Part shown: piece by piece, positions 26,172-34,923 of the stretch
Layout of the letters: each line of letters opens with the position of its first letter
How positions within the stretch are numbered: position 1 is the first letter of the stretch
Assembly: GCA_964563395.1 (NCBI GenBank)
Contig: CAZLWK010000013.1
Coordinates: 19,836 to 83,835 of the forward strand
DNA from: JBEVOS01 sp964563395
GTDB lineage: Bacteria > Pseudomonadota > Alphaproteobacteria > Caulobacterales > Aquidulcibacteraceae
Direction: 5' to 3'
DNA: 64,000 bases
Translations under genes and position numbers: made by a program
The notes under the pieces: generated by a model
The model's input: the letters and a program-made list of their open reading frames with translations, nothing else
Database searches by the model: none
Told to the model about the DNA's origin: nothing

Positions 26172-26926
26172 AGCGTCTGGCCATCATCCAGCGTGAAGAC
26201 CGAGCCGGTCACGGCGCGCGAGGCGTCCGAGGAAAGAAACACGATCGTCTCATCGAGATCGCTTTCCTCCATGAGGCGGCGACGCGGAAACGAAGCGATC
26301 TGTTTTTGCCCGCCCTCGCTGTCGAACCAGTCCGCATTAAGCTCCGTCCTTATATAGCCGGGGCAGACGATGTTCACGTTGACGCCGCGATTGATCCATT
26401 CGCGCGCCATCGCCTTCCCCATCATCGCGACGGCAGCTTTCGACGCGCAATAAGCGGCAAGGCCCGGCAGCACCTTCACCGCGCCGATCGACGCGACGAG
26501 CACGATCCGACCGCGCGCGCCCTCCTTCACGCCCGCGGCGATCATGCGCCGGGCGCCTTCCCGCGCCGTGAGAAACGCGCCGCGTACGTTCACGGCCATC
26601 ACCCGATCGAATTCGGCGACGGGAATTTCAACGGCCATGCCTTCGCTGTTCATGCCGGCATTGGCGATCACCGTTTCAAGCGGGCCGAGCGCCTCTTGCG
26701 CCTTGTCGAAGGCGGCGATGACGGAGGCCTCGTCCGTCACGTCCATGCCGCAGGCGATCGCGCGCCCGCCGGCGGCCTCGATCTCCCGCACCAGCGATTG
26801 CAGCATGTCCGTGCGTCGCGCGGCCACGGCCAAGGCGGCGCCCTCGGCAGCGAGACGCAAAGCGAAGCGACGCCCCAATCCCGAGGACGCCCCCGTAACC
26901 AGAACCGATCGGCCCTTCATGCGCAT
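26168..26926 (-). CDS. Short-chain dehydrogenase/reductase
   Basis: A 252-residue NAD(P)-dependent oxidoreductase of the classical SDR family. The Rossmann glycine motif is TGASSGLG (residues about 11-18), the NAG motif IANAG is present, and the catalytic Tyr/Lys are in YCASK with the Ser in VASIGAVK. The C-terminal signature for the family is GSVFTLDDGQTL. The substrate is not predictable. An alternative start two codons later (MKGRS) is equally likely. It is convergent with the DUF2336 gene. Confidence 0.93.
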   Translation of the reverse strand: MRMKGRSVLVTGASSGLGRRFALRLAAEGAALAVAARRTDMLQSLVREIEAAGGRAIACGMDVTDEASVIAAFDKAQEALGPLETVIANAGMNSEGMAVEIPVAEFDRVMAVNVRGAFLTAREGARRMIAAGVKEGARGRIVLVASIGAVKVLPGLAAYCASKAAVAMMGKAMAREWINRGVNVNIVCPGYIRTELNADWFDSEGGQKQIASFPRRRLMEESDLDETIVFLSSDASRAVTGSVFTLDDGQTL

Positions 26927-26994
26927 GCGAAATCCTCCTGGCGGGCGGTCTTAACGCCGAAGCAGAATTTCGCCAGCGCTTTCCGCTTGCGCCC

Positions 26995-28107
26995 TCAGGC
27001 GGCGTGATCGGCGCCGAGCGTGGCCTCGAACTCGCCGAAGATTTCCATGGCCTCGGCCGGCTCCATCACGAGCTGACCGGTTTCGCCAAAACGAAACCGC
27101 CAGAACGATTCAATGTGCATGATCATTGACAGCGCCTCCCCCACGGAGAGGAACAGCGCCGGCGCGCGCATCAGGAAATCGCGAAACGCCGTCGGCTTGC
27201 CCGCGGCCAATTCTTCGAAGGCTTCGTTGTAACTGCGCAATCCCGTGCGCACCCGATTGGTGGCGCTGGTAAGCGCATCGACGATGCGCTGGCGCGTCGC
27301 TTGAAGATACATGCGCTCTTCAGGGGTCGCGAGCGGCGTCTTCGCGGAGAGAATTTGGCGGGCGAGATCGGAGAGGCGCGGCGCGAGTTCTTTCACCAGC
27401 CAATTATAATAGAGAAAGCCCTTCCAGGCGAAGACGCCCTCGCGATATTCCTCGCTCTGCAGCTGAAGCGTTTGACGCAAAGGCTCAAGGCTTTGCGCCG
27501 TCTCGTCCGTCATCAATTTTTCCGCCATGCGCGCGGACAGATTACGTCCCGGCGCGCCATTGCCATTGGCGAAGGCGAGCTCCACAAGGCGGCCGATCTC
27601 GCCTTCGACGAATTTGCGCATGCGCGCGCCGTCCGCCTCGGAGAGATCGAAATAGCAGCGCGCCGGATCGCGACCATAGCGGCGCAGGCGCTCGCGCAGC
27701 AGGAACGGATCGAAGGAGGGCAATTCGTCGATGATCTGCAGCACCTCGACGTCGGCCTCGAATTCCAGCTGATCCACATAGCCGCCCACGCTCGCGCGCA
27801 TTTGCTTTTGAAAATCGCGCTGCGCGACGAAAAAGCTGGTGCCGCCGAGCGACAGATCCTCTGTCGAATAAGGCAGGATCACTTTCGTGACGGTGGTGCC
27901 GCGCTTGGAGATGAATTCGCGCTCGGCGTCGCGGATCGTGTGCTTGAGGATCAAGGCGCGGTTCAGGCGCCGGTTCTTGAACAGCGGGCGCTCCGTGTAT
28001 TCCGGCGTGTCGCCGAAGCGCTGGGCGACCAGCGCGAGATTGAGCACGCGTGTGGTCGATCCGCTCTCGCGAATGAGGGATAGGTCTCGTCTGCCCTTTT
28101 GCGCCAT
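26995..28107 (-). CDS. Conserved hypothetical protein, not recognised
   Basis: A 370-residue soluble protein without signal peptide or membrane helices. It is rich in charged residues and appears mixed alpha/beta in the first half and helical in the second. The first 120 residues contain FKNRRLNRALILKHTIRDAE and GTTVTKVILPYSTEDLSLGG; the later part has long helices (QRIVDALTSATNRVRTGLRS). I recognise no family motif. The start at 28107 was chosen because it removes an Arg-rich extension overlapping the P1 peptidase gene and follows a short spacer. Codon usage and G+C in the third positions match a real gene. It stands between an SDR gene and the peptidase gene on the same strand; no functional link is evident. 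Confidence 0.75.
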   Translation of the reverse strand: MAQKGRRDLSLIRESGSTTRVLNLALVAQRFGDTPEYTERPLFKNRRLNRALILKHTIRDAEREFISKRGTTVTKVILPYSTEDLSLGGTSFFVAQRDFQKQMRASVGGYVDQLEFEADVEVLQIIDELPSFDPFLLRERLRRYGRDPARCYFDLSEADGARMRKFVEGEIGRLVELAFANGNGAPGRNLSARMAEKLMTDETAQSLEPLRQTLQLQSEEYREGVFAWKGFLYYNWLVKELAPRLSDLARQILSAKTPLATPEERMYLQATRQRIVDALTSATNRVRTGLRSYNEAFEELAAGKPTAFRDFLMRAPALFLSVGEALSMIMHIESFWRFRFGETGQLVMEPAEAMEIFGEFEATLGADHAA

Positions 28108-28136
28108 GCCCCACCAAAAGAGCAGAGCGGCAAAGA

Positions 28137-29168
28137 TTAGGTTAACGTTTCCCGAAAATCGCTCCAATTCGGCGCGCCGAAGAGGCTTTGGGCTGCGTGG
28201 ACGCCGCGCGCGATGGCGCGCGCCAGGCAATCGGCCGCGTGTGCGCCGATCTCGGCCACAAGGGCGGGACGCGGCGCGTCAGCCGCGTCGCGCTGGGCGG
28301 TGGAAAGCGCGAACACCACGTCTCCATCGCCCGGCGCGAAGACGGGCCGGATCGCGCGCGCCATGCCCGCGCCCGCCATTTGCGCGACGCGCGAAAGTTC
28401 GGCGCGCGACAGCGCGATATCGGTGGCCACGACCGCGAGCGTGGTGTTGGCGCGCGCGCCCGGATCGACCCGCGCCGCGCCCCAGCGCGCTTGGTCGAAG
28501 GGCGGCATCTCCGGGCCGGGGCGCACGCCGCCGAATTCGCCACCCTGCTCGAACGGCCAGGCCCAAAAAGCGCGCGTGCCCGGAATGAGCACGGAGCCGA
28601 ACGCATTCACGCAAGCCAGGGCGGCGATGGTCGCGCCCGAATCCAAGACGATGCTGGCCGCGCCCTGCCCGCCCTTGAGCGCGCCCGCGCGCGCGCCATA
28701 GCCTGCGCCCGCATTGCCGAGCGGCGTCTTCGCGCCCGCGCGCGCCAGCGCTTCGGCGCCCAGCGCCGCATAGGGCGGCGCTTCGCCCCAATCTTTTGGC
28801 GCGCCATTGGCGAGATCGTACAGCGCCGCCGCCGGCACGATCGGCGCCGTCAGCGGCGCGGCCGAGCCGGCGAAACGAAAGCCGCGCCCTTGCGCCCCCA
28901 AGGCGGCGACGACGCCGTCCGCAGCGGCGAGCCCATAGACCGATCCGCCGGCGAGCACGATCGCGTCGATCGTCTCCACCAGCTTGTCGAGGCCGAGCGC
29001 GTCGCCTTCGCGCGTCGCGGGACCGCCGCCGAACACCGCGACGGCGCATCGCGCCGGCGCGTCCGGCGCGATCACGGTGACGCCGGTGCCGAAGGCTTCA
29101 GCCTCCGCGCAACCGACCTTGAGGCCGGCCACGTCGGTCAAGGCGTTCTCTTGGCCCGGGCGGCTCAT
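28137..29168 (-). CDS. P1 family (DmpA/NylC-like) peptidase
   Basis: A 343-residue N-terminal-nucleophile hydrolase. The precursor is expected to cut itself between Asn241 and Thr242 in the motif ARANTTLAVVATD, exposing Thr242 as the nucleophile, as in NylC (Asn266/Thr267). Other family segments are LTDVAGLKVGC, GGSVYGLAAADGV and AGYGARAGALKGG. Relatives hydrolyse short beta-peptides, D-peptides or nylon oligomers; most use Ser, so the Thr makes this NylC-type. It is divergent from gamma-glutamyltransferase across a 47-base promoter region. Confidence 0.88.
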   Translation of the reverse strand: MSRPGQENALTDVAGLKVGCAEAEAFGTGVTVIAPDAPARCAVAVFGGGPATREGDALGLDKLVETIDAIVLAGGSVYGLAAADGVVAALGAQGRGFRFAGSAAPLTAPIVPAAALYDLANGAPKDWGEAPPYAALGAEALARAGAKTPLGNAGAGYGARAGALKGGQGAASIVLDSGATIAALACVNAFGSVLIPGTRAFWAWPFEQGGEFGGVRPGPEMPPFDQARWGAARVDPGARANTTLAVVATDIALSRAELSRVAQMAGAGMARAIRPVFAPGDGDVVFALSTAQRDAADAPRPALVAEIGAHAADCLARAIARGVHAAQSLFGAPNWSDFRETLT

Positions 29169-29215
29169 CGTCTTCCTTTTCGCGCTCGCGTGCGGAGCGT
29201 GTAAGAAGGCGCGCC

Positions 29216-30973
29216 ATGACTGACAAGCACGCACCGCGCCTCCTCGCTCTCCTGGGCGCGCTCGCCTTCTTGACCGCCTGCGCCTCCGCGCCGTTCGCGG
29301 CGGGCCCGAACGCGTCGCAACAGGGCGAAGCGATGGTGGCGGCGGCCGATCCGCGCGCCGCCGAAGCCGGCTTGGGCGTGCTGCGCGAGGGCGGCTCGGC
29401 GGTGGATGCGGCGATCGCGGCGATGCTGGTGCTCGGGCTTGTCGAGCCGCAATCGGCGGGCCTCGGCGGCGGCGGTTTCCTGCTCACTTATGAAGAAGAA
29501 AGCGAGCGCATCGAAGCCTTTGACGGACGCGAGCGCGCGCCCGCAGGAGCGCATCCAGAGATGTTCCTCGGCGCCGATGGGCGCCCGCTGAGCTTTCGAG
29601 AGGCGGCGCATAGCGGCCTCTCCATCGGCACGCCTTCGCTCATCGCCATGCTGCACATGGCGCATGAGCGGCACGGACGTCTGCCATGGTCGCGCTTGGC
29701 CGCGCCCGCCATCGCGCTGGCGGAGGACGGCTTCGTAGTGTCGCCGCGCCTTCATCAAGTGATCACGCTCGCCGGCGCTGACATGCGCGCCGATCCGGCC
29801 GCGCGGGCGTATTTCTTCACCGAGGAAGGCGCGCCGCTGCCCGCCGGCTTCGTGCGCGCCAACCCGGCTTACGCCGCCACCTTGCGCGCCATCGTGGCGG
29901 AGGGGCCGCGCGCGCTGACGCACGGCCCCATCGCCGATGACATCGTCGCCGCCGCGCGGCGCGGGCCGCGCGCCGGCACGCTCACCCACGCCGATTTGCA
30001 AAACTATGCGCCGCGCCGGCTTGAGCCGATCTGCGGCGCGTTCCGCATCTATCGCGTGTGCGGCATGCCGCCGCCGAGTTCGGGCGGCGTGGCGGTTTTG
30101 TCCATCCTCGGCGCCTATGAGCGTTTGCGTCCCCAGCCCGTTGGCCGCGCTGACGCGGACGATTGGTCGGCGTTTCTGTGGGCGAGCCGCATGGCCTATG
30201 CGGACCGCGACTATTACATCGCCGATGACACGTATGCGCCGGGGCCCGCGCGCGCGCTGATCGATCCGCGCTATCTCGATGCGCGCGCGGCGAGCGCCGA
30301 TATCGCAACGGCGCCGCGTACGCCGATCCTGCCGGGCGATCCCTCCGCGCTCATCGGCGGGGAATCCTTCGCCAATCGCTGGGGCCGCGACGATAGCCGC
30401 GACACGCCCGGCACGACGCACATTTCCGTGGTGGCGCCGAACGGCGACGCGGCCGCGCTGACAGCAACGATCGAAGCGGCGTTCGGCGCGCAGCGCATGG
30501 CGGGCGGCTTTCTGCTCAACAATGAATTGACCGATTTCTCCTTCGCGCCGCGCTTCGACGGCAAGCCGGTCGCCAACGCGCCCGCGCCGGGCAAGCGCCC
30601 GCGCTCCTCAATGGCGCCGACAATCGTCACGGACGAGCAAGGCGAGTTGGTCGCCGTGATCGGATCCCCGGGCGGCTCCGGCATCATCGCCTATGTCGCG
30701 CGCGCGCTGATCGAAACGCTCGATTGGGGCGCGCCGATGCAGGAAGCGATCGAGGGCCCAAACGTCGTGGCGCAATTTGCTCCGGCGCGCGTTGAGAACA
30801 CGCGCATGCCGGCAGGCGTGCTGGACGCGCTCGCCGCGCGCGGATGGCGTTTGCAGCCCATCGCGCAAGAAGTCAGCGGGTTGCACGGAATCCGCGTGAC
30901 GCCGGAAGGTCTCGACGGCGGCGCCGATCCGCGCCGCGAGGGCGCCGCGCTGCGCCTTGCGCCGGCGCCGTGA
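29216..30973 (+). CDS. ggt: Gamma-glutamyltransferase (glutathione hydrolase), lipoprotein form
   Basis: A 585-residue self-processing enzyme that splits gamma-glutamyl bonds of glutathione in the periplasm. It has a lipoprotein signal with lipobox LTAC (Cys23 region), so it is membrane-tethered, unlike soluble E. coli GGT. The nucleophile Thr400 opens the TTHISV motif at the start of the small subunit. Gamma-glutamyl binding residues occur in SSMAPTIV and GSPGGSGII. It is followed convergently by a histidine kinase gene after 10 bases. Confidence 0.93.
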   Translation: MTDKHAPRLLALLGALAFLTACASAPFAAGPNASQQGEAMVAAADPRAAEAGLGVLREGGSAVDAAIAAMLVLGLVEPQSAGLGGGGFLLTYEEESERIEAFDGRERAPAGAHPEMFLGADGRPLSFREAAHSGLSIGTPSLIAMLHMAHERHGRLPWSRLAAPAIALAEDGFVVSPRLHQVITLAGADMRADPAARAYFFTEEGAPLPAGFVRANPAYAATLRAIVAEGPRALTHGPIADDIVAAARRGPRAGTLTHADLQNYAPRRLEPICGAFRIYRVCGMPPPSSGGVAVLSILGAYERLRPQPVGRADADDWSAFLWASRMAYADRDYYIADDTYAPGPARALIDPRYLDARAASADIATAPRTPILPGDPSALIGGESFANRWGRDDSRDTPGTTHISVVAPNGDAAALTATIEAAFGAQRMAGGFLLNNELTDFSFAPRFDGKPVANAPAPGKRPRSSMAPTIVTDEQGELVAVIGSPGGSGIIAYVARALIETLDWGAPMQEAIEGPNVVAQFAPARVENTRMPAGVLDALAARGWRLQPIAQEVSGLHGIRVTPEGLDGGADPRREGAALRLAPAP

Positions 30974-30983
30974 TCATCAAGCC

Positions 30984-32408
30984 CTAGGCGCGCGGCAGCG
31001 TAATCGAAAAGCGCGCGCCGGCAGCGCTGGTTTCCGCGAGCTCCACTTCCCCGCCCTGCGCGCGCGCCAATTCCCGCGCGATCGCAAGACCGAGGCCGGC
31101 CCCGTGCGAATCCGTGGAGGCGAACGGTTCGAACAAACGCGCCTGCACCGCTTCCGATACGCCAGGGCCATTGTCGATCACATCGATACGGCAATTCGCG
31201 CCCTGGCCCTGCGCGCGCAAAACGATGCGCGCATCGGCGCGCCCATTCAGGGCCTGGGCGGCGTTACGCATCAGATTGACCACGATGCGATGCAATTGAT
31301 CCTCGTCGGCGATGGCGACGAGCCCTGGCTCGACGGAAATTTCAACGCCGACATGGGCGAACGCGGCGAGCGCGTCGCCGGCCGCCTCCGTCAGCGCCTC
31401 GGCGAGACGGATCGGCGCGAGCACCGGCGCTTGTTCATCGGCCCGTCCAAAGCGCGCGGTCGATGAAGCAAGGCCGGCCGCGCGCCCGATCGAGCGCTCC
31501 AGGCGCTGGGCCAATTGGCGCACGCTCGGATCGTCGGAGGCGGCAAGGCGCTCGGTGACGATCTGCGCGGTGGTCAAGATGTTGCGCAGATCGTGCGCGA
31601 TGCGCGCCACCGCGCCGCCCAGGGCGGCCAGGCGCTCGCGCTGACGCAAGCTGGAGCGAATTTCATCGGCCATCTGCGCGGCGGCGCGTTCGGCGCGGCC
31701 GATCTCGTCGGCGCGCGAGGAGCGGCGGAACGGGATAGAAGCGTCCTCGGGGCGATCGCGAAACCGCTCGATCGCGTTGGTGAGACGGCGCACCGGCTGC
31801 ACGAAGGCGATGGCGAGCACGAAATAGACGATGGCGCCGGCGGTCAGCGAAATCAAAGTGGCGACGGTGAAGCTGCGCGCGGCGTAAACGCCCATGGCGC
31901 GCTTCAATTCGTCTTCCGCCAGTTCGATCTCGATCATTTCGGCGCCTTCAAGACGCGTCGGCGCGCGAACCAAAAGATAGCGGCCCGAGGGCGCCACGAA
32001 CGTCTCCACCGCCCAGGCGAAGCGAAGCACGTCGTTCTCGACCGAATAATCGTAGAAGGCCGCGTCCTCGGCCGGTTCTTGCGCGGCGATTAACAGATCC
32101 GGCCGGTCGGCCCGGCGCACGGCGATCCGATGAACCCCGGCGCTGGCCAGAAGCTCGCTGCGCAGCGAGGCGGCCATTTCCGCCTGGGGCGCGGCCGCCA
32201 CCGCCAGCGCGGCCGTCTCGGCCAGATTGATGCGGTCGCGCAGCCACGCGCCGTGGAAATTGGCGAGGCCCGGCACGAACACGACCGCTTCGGCCACCAG
32301 CACGACCGCGAAGGTGACGGCCAGCAGGCGCCCGGCCAGCCCTCGAAAAAAGGGGAGCCGCTCGCGATGCGGCGCGGCCGCCTGTGTCGCTTCGCCGTCG
32401 ATACTCAT
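30984..32408 (-). CDS. Orphan sensor histidine kinase
   Basis: A 474-residue membrane kinase: a first helix (about residues 26-50), a periplasmic sensor segment of about 130 residues, a second helix (about 180-203), a HAMP domain (VQPVRRLTNAIERF), the H-box with His272 (RIAHDLRNILTTAQ) and a HATPase domain (N-box LMRNAAQALNG, DNGPGV, GLGLAIA). The H-box sequence HDLRN is the HisKA-type variant. No response regulator gene is adjacent, so the partner is encoded elsewhere. The start at 32408 (MSIDG) was preferred over one four codons upstream. Confidence 0.88.
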   Translation of the reverse strand: MSIDGEATQAAAPHRERLPFFRGLAGRLLAVTFAVVLVAEAVVFVPGLANFHGAWLRDRINLAETAALAVAAAPQAEMAASLRSELLASAGVHRIAVRRADRPDLLIAAQEPAEDAAFYDYSVENDVLRFAWAVETFVAPSGRYLLVRAPTRLEGAEMIEIELAEDELKRAMGVYAARSFTVATLISLTAGAIVYFVLAIAFVQPVRRLTNAIERFRDRPEDASIPFRRSSRADEIGRAERAAAQMADEIRSSLRQRERLAALGGAVARIAHDLRNILTTAQIVTERLAASDDPSVRQLAQRLERSIGRAAGLASSTARFGRADEQAPVLAPIRLAEALTEAAGDALAAFAHVGVEISVEPGLVAIADEDQLHRIVVNLMRNAAQALNGRADARIVLRAQGQGANCRIDVIDNGPGVSEAVQARLFEPFASTDSHGAGLGLAIARELARAQGGEVELAETSAAGARFSITLPRA

Positions 32409-32549
32409 CCTTGTCCCCACAAGCCTAGGTAGGATGACTTTTGCGTGAACGCGAGTGCCCGCACGCAGCCGGCGCGGCCATCATGGCGCCTTAACCAAAG
32501 ACCCCTATCTTCATGGCCAGCGCATGAACGCGCCGCGGAACCCGCCCGG

Positions 32550-34322
32550 ATGAAGCCGAGCCTTGCAGACATCCCCCTCCTGAAAGGCGCGGCCCCCGAG
32601 GTCCTGACGGCGCTGGAGGAGGAAGCCACCTGGTTTTCGCTGCCGGCGGGCTGGCAATTGTTCAGCGCGGGCGAGCAATCGGACGGCGTATGCTTCCTGC
32701 TTTCCGGCGCGTTGGCGGCGTTCAGGCCGGTGCAGCGCGGGCAGCACCAATTGGTCGGCTATATTCGTCCCGGCGAGCCGGTCGGCGAGATGGCGCTGAT
32801 CGCGCGCGAGCCGCACACGGCCAGCGTGTTCGCGATCCGCGACAGCGAAATGATCCGGCTCGCGCCCGAAACCTTCGACCGCCTAATCCGCACGCATCCG
32901 ACCCTGATGGAACAGATGGCGCGGCTGATGCTGGCGCGCGCGCGCCAGGACGCGCGCAAAAGCGCCCGCGCCGAACCGAAAGTTTATGCGCTCATCGCCA
33001 CCTCGCCGACGATCGATCTGCGCCTGCGCGCCAAGGCGTTGCAGAACGCGCTGCGTCGCCTCGGCAAAAGCGCCTGCATCGTCGGCGAGGAAGGCGCCGA
33101 AATGGAGAGCGTGTGGTTCGACGCGCTCGAACACGATCATGACGCGGTGCTGCTGATTTCCCCGGTGCGCGACACGCCCTGGTTTCGCGCGTGTATCCGT
33201 CAGGCTGACCGCATCTGGGTGCTCGCGCGCGCCGATGCGCGCCCCTCCGCGCCGCTCCTGCCGCAGGAAGACCCCTCGCCCGCGCGGCAGTTTCGTCTTG
33301 TCGACGTGGTGCTGTTGCATCACGGCTCGGACAGACAGGCCGCCACCACCGATGAATGGCGCGCCGCCTGCGATGCGCAGCGGCTTTATCATTGGCAGGG
33401 CCTTGAGGATGAACACGCCGCGCGGCTTGCGCGTGTGATCGCGGGCCGCTCCATCGGGCTTGTGCTTTCCGGCGGCGGCGCGCGCGCCTATGCGCATCTG
33501 GGCGTTGTGCGCGCGCTGCGTGAAACCGGCGTGCCGATCGATGTCGCCGGCGGCACGTCGATGGGCGCGATCGTCGCCGCCTGTGTGGCGATGGGCTGGG
33601 ACGACGAAGAAATTGAATTGCGGATCCGCAAGGCGTTCGTGGAGAGCAATCCGCTTGGCGATTACGTTCTGCCGGTCGTGGCGTTGACGCGCGGACGGCG
33701 TGTGGAAGATCGCCTGCAGGAGCATTTCGGCGAGACGTTGATCGAGGATCTGAAGATCCCGTTCTTCTGCGTGTCCACCAATCTGGCGACAGGATCGGTG
33801 CGCATCCATCGCTCCGGCGTGCTGCGCCATGCCTTGCGCGCCTCGATTTCGCTGCCTGGCATCTTGCCGCCTGTGATCGAGGGCGAGCACGGCCTGCTTG
33901 TGGACGGCGCGGTGCTGAAGAATTTTCCCGTCGACGTGCTCAAGGAAATTCATCGCGGCCCGATCATCGGCGTCGACGTGGCGCGTCAATTGACCATCGA
34001 TCCGGAAGAATTCCGCGATCCGCCGGAATTTCCGGCCTGGGTGGCGCGTCACGGCTTTCGCGCGCCCCCGCCGATCGCCTCGCTGCTGATGCGCACGGCC
34101 ACGATCGGCATCAATCCATGGGAAGGCCGCTCCGGCGCGGATCTCCTGATCGCGCCGGACATGGCGGACGTGGATTTGCGCGATTGGAAGAAATTCGACA
34201 GCGCGGTGGCCTCCGGTTATGAGGCGGCGGTCGCGGCGATGCAGCGCCAGCACGGCCTGTTCAACGCGCCGGAGCTCGATGGCGCGGGCTATTCCGCCGC
34301 GACGCTGGAGACGGCGGACTGA
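32550..34322 (+). CDS. Patatin-like phospholipase with N-terminal cyclic-nucleotide-binding domain (NTE family)
   Basis: A 590-residue serine lipase. Residues about 10-130 form a cNMP-binding fold (PGEPVGEMALIAREPHTASV is the phosphate-cassette region). A middle domain follows, and a patatin domain comes next with the oxyanion motif GGGARAYAHLG, the nucleophile elbow GGTSMG and the catalytic Asp in VDGAVLKN. This layout is that of neuropathy-target-esterase-like enzymes that hydrolyse lysophospholipids. Arginine in the phosphate cassette needed for cyclic nucleotide binding is present as ARE/REP; binding is unproven. The start at 32550 was preferred over one 35 codons upstream. Confidence 0.9.
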   Translation: MKPSLADIPLLKGAAPEVLTALEEEATWFSLPAGWQLFSAGEQSDGVCFLLSGALAAFRPVQRGQHQLVGYIRPGEPVGEMALIAREPHTASVFAIRDSEMIRLAPETFDRLIRTHPTLMEQMARLMLARARQDARKSARAEPKVYALIATSPTIDLRLRAKALQNALRRLGKSACIVGEEGAEMESVWFDALEHDHDAVLLISPVRDTPWFRACIRQADRIWVLARADARPSAPLLPQEDPSPARQFRLVDVVLLHHGSDRQAATTDEWRAACDAQRLYHWQGLEDEHAARLARVIAGRSIGLVLSGGGARAYAHLGVVRALRETGVPIDVAGGTSMGAIVAACVAMGWDDEEIELRIRKAFVESNPLGDYVLPVVALTRGRRVEDRLQEHFGETLIEDLKIPFFCVSTNLATGSVRIHRSGVLRHALRASISLPGILPPVIEGEHGLLVDGAVLKNFPVDVLKEIHRGPIIGVDVARQLTIDPEEFRDPPEFPAWVARHGFRAPPPIASLLMRTATIGINPWEGRSGADLLIAPDMADVDLRDWKKFDSAVASGYEAAVAAMQRQHGLFNAPELDGAGYSAATLETAD

Positions 34323-34889
34323 ATGCGCATTTTCGTGATGGCGGCGTCGCTCGCCCTGCTTGGCGCGTGCGCGGAAGAGCCCGCGGGCTGCGCCGCTGAA
34401 ATTCAAAAACCGCTCGCCTTCGCAAGCGAAGCCGACAGCGTGCTCGTGCGCACGCTCGGCCCGTCCTGCGACAAGGCGGTTGGCGTTCTCGTGCTGCAAT
34501 CGGCCGAGAACGAACCGCTCTGGGCCTGGGCCGGCCCGCTCTATCCCACGTTCGGCAATCTGTTCGAGGCGCGCGCGGGCGATCCTCCGACGCTGGAGAC
34601 GGCGCGCGCTTTCCTGGAACGCTGGGCCGAGCCGCGCGCGGAACGCACGAGCGCCGCCCCGCCCTGGCCGGAGAATGCTCCCGAGCCGCCCGGCGGCGCG
34701 ACCATCACCCTAGACAGGGCGACCTATGAGGACGTGCGCGCGCGCGACCTGCCCATGGCGTGCGTGCTGACGGGGCTGGCCCGGGAAAGCTGCATCTTCT
34801 GGGAACCCGGCGCGGCGGCGGCCGGGCTACTTCTGGAGCGGGACGCGCGCCCTCCGGCTTCGGACGCGCCCGACCACGCCCCGCATTGA
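34323..34889 (+). CDS. Small lipoprotein, function unknown
   Basis: A 188-residue probable lipoprotein with lipobox LGAC (MRIFVMAASLALLGAC). It follows the patatin gene directly (TGA then ATG), so it is likely co-translated. The mature part has six further cysteines scattered along the chain (for example AGCAAE, PSCDK, MACVLTG, SCIFWE), giving possible disulfides, and a Pro-rich C-terminal tail. I do not recognise the family. The pairing suggests a periplasmic partner of the phospholipase, which is inference. Confidence 0.7.
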   Translation: MRIFVMAASLALLGACAEEPAGCAAEIQKPLAFASEADSVLVRTLGPSCDKAVGVLVLQSAENEPLWAWAGPLYPTFGNLFEARAGDPPTLETARAFLERWAEPRAERTSAAPPWPENAPEPPGGATITLDRATYEDVRARDLPMACVLTGLARESCIFWEPGAAAAGLLLERDARPPASDAPDHAPH

Positions 34890-34923
34890 CGATTCAGCAA
34901 GCGATTGTGCGTTTGATGCGGGG

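Noticed and set aside
32883..34499. 538-codon open frame on the minus strand
   Set aside because: Antisense to the patatin phospholipase; Arg/His-rich with no family motif.
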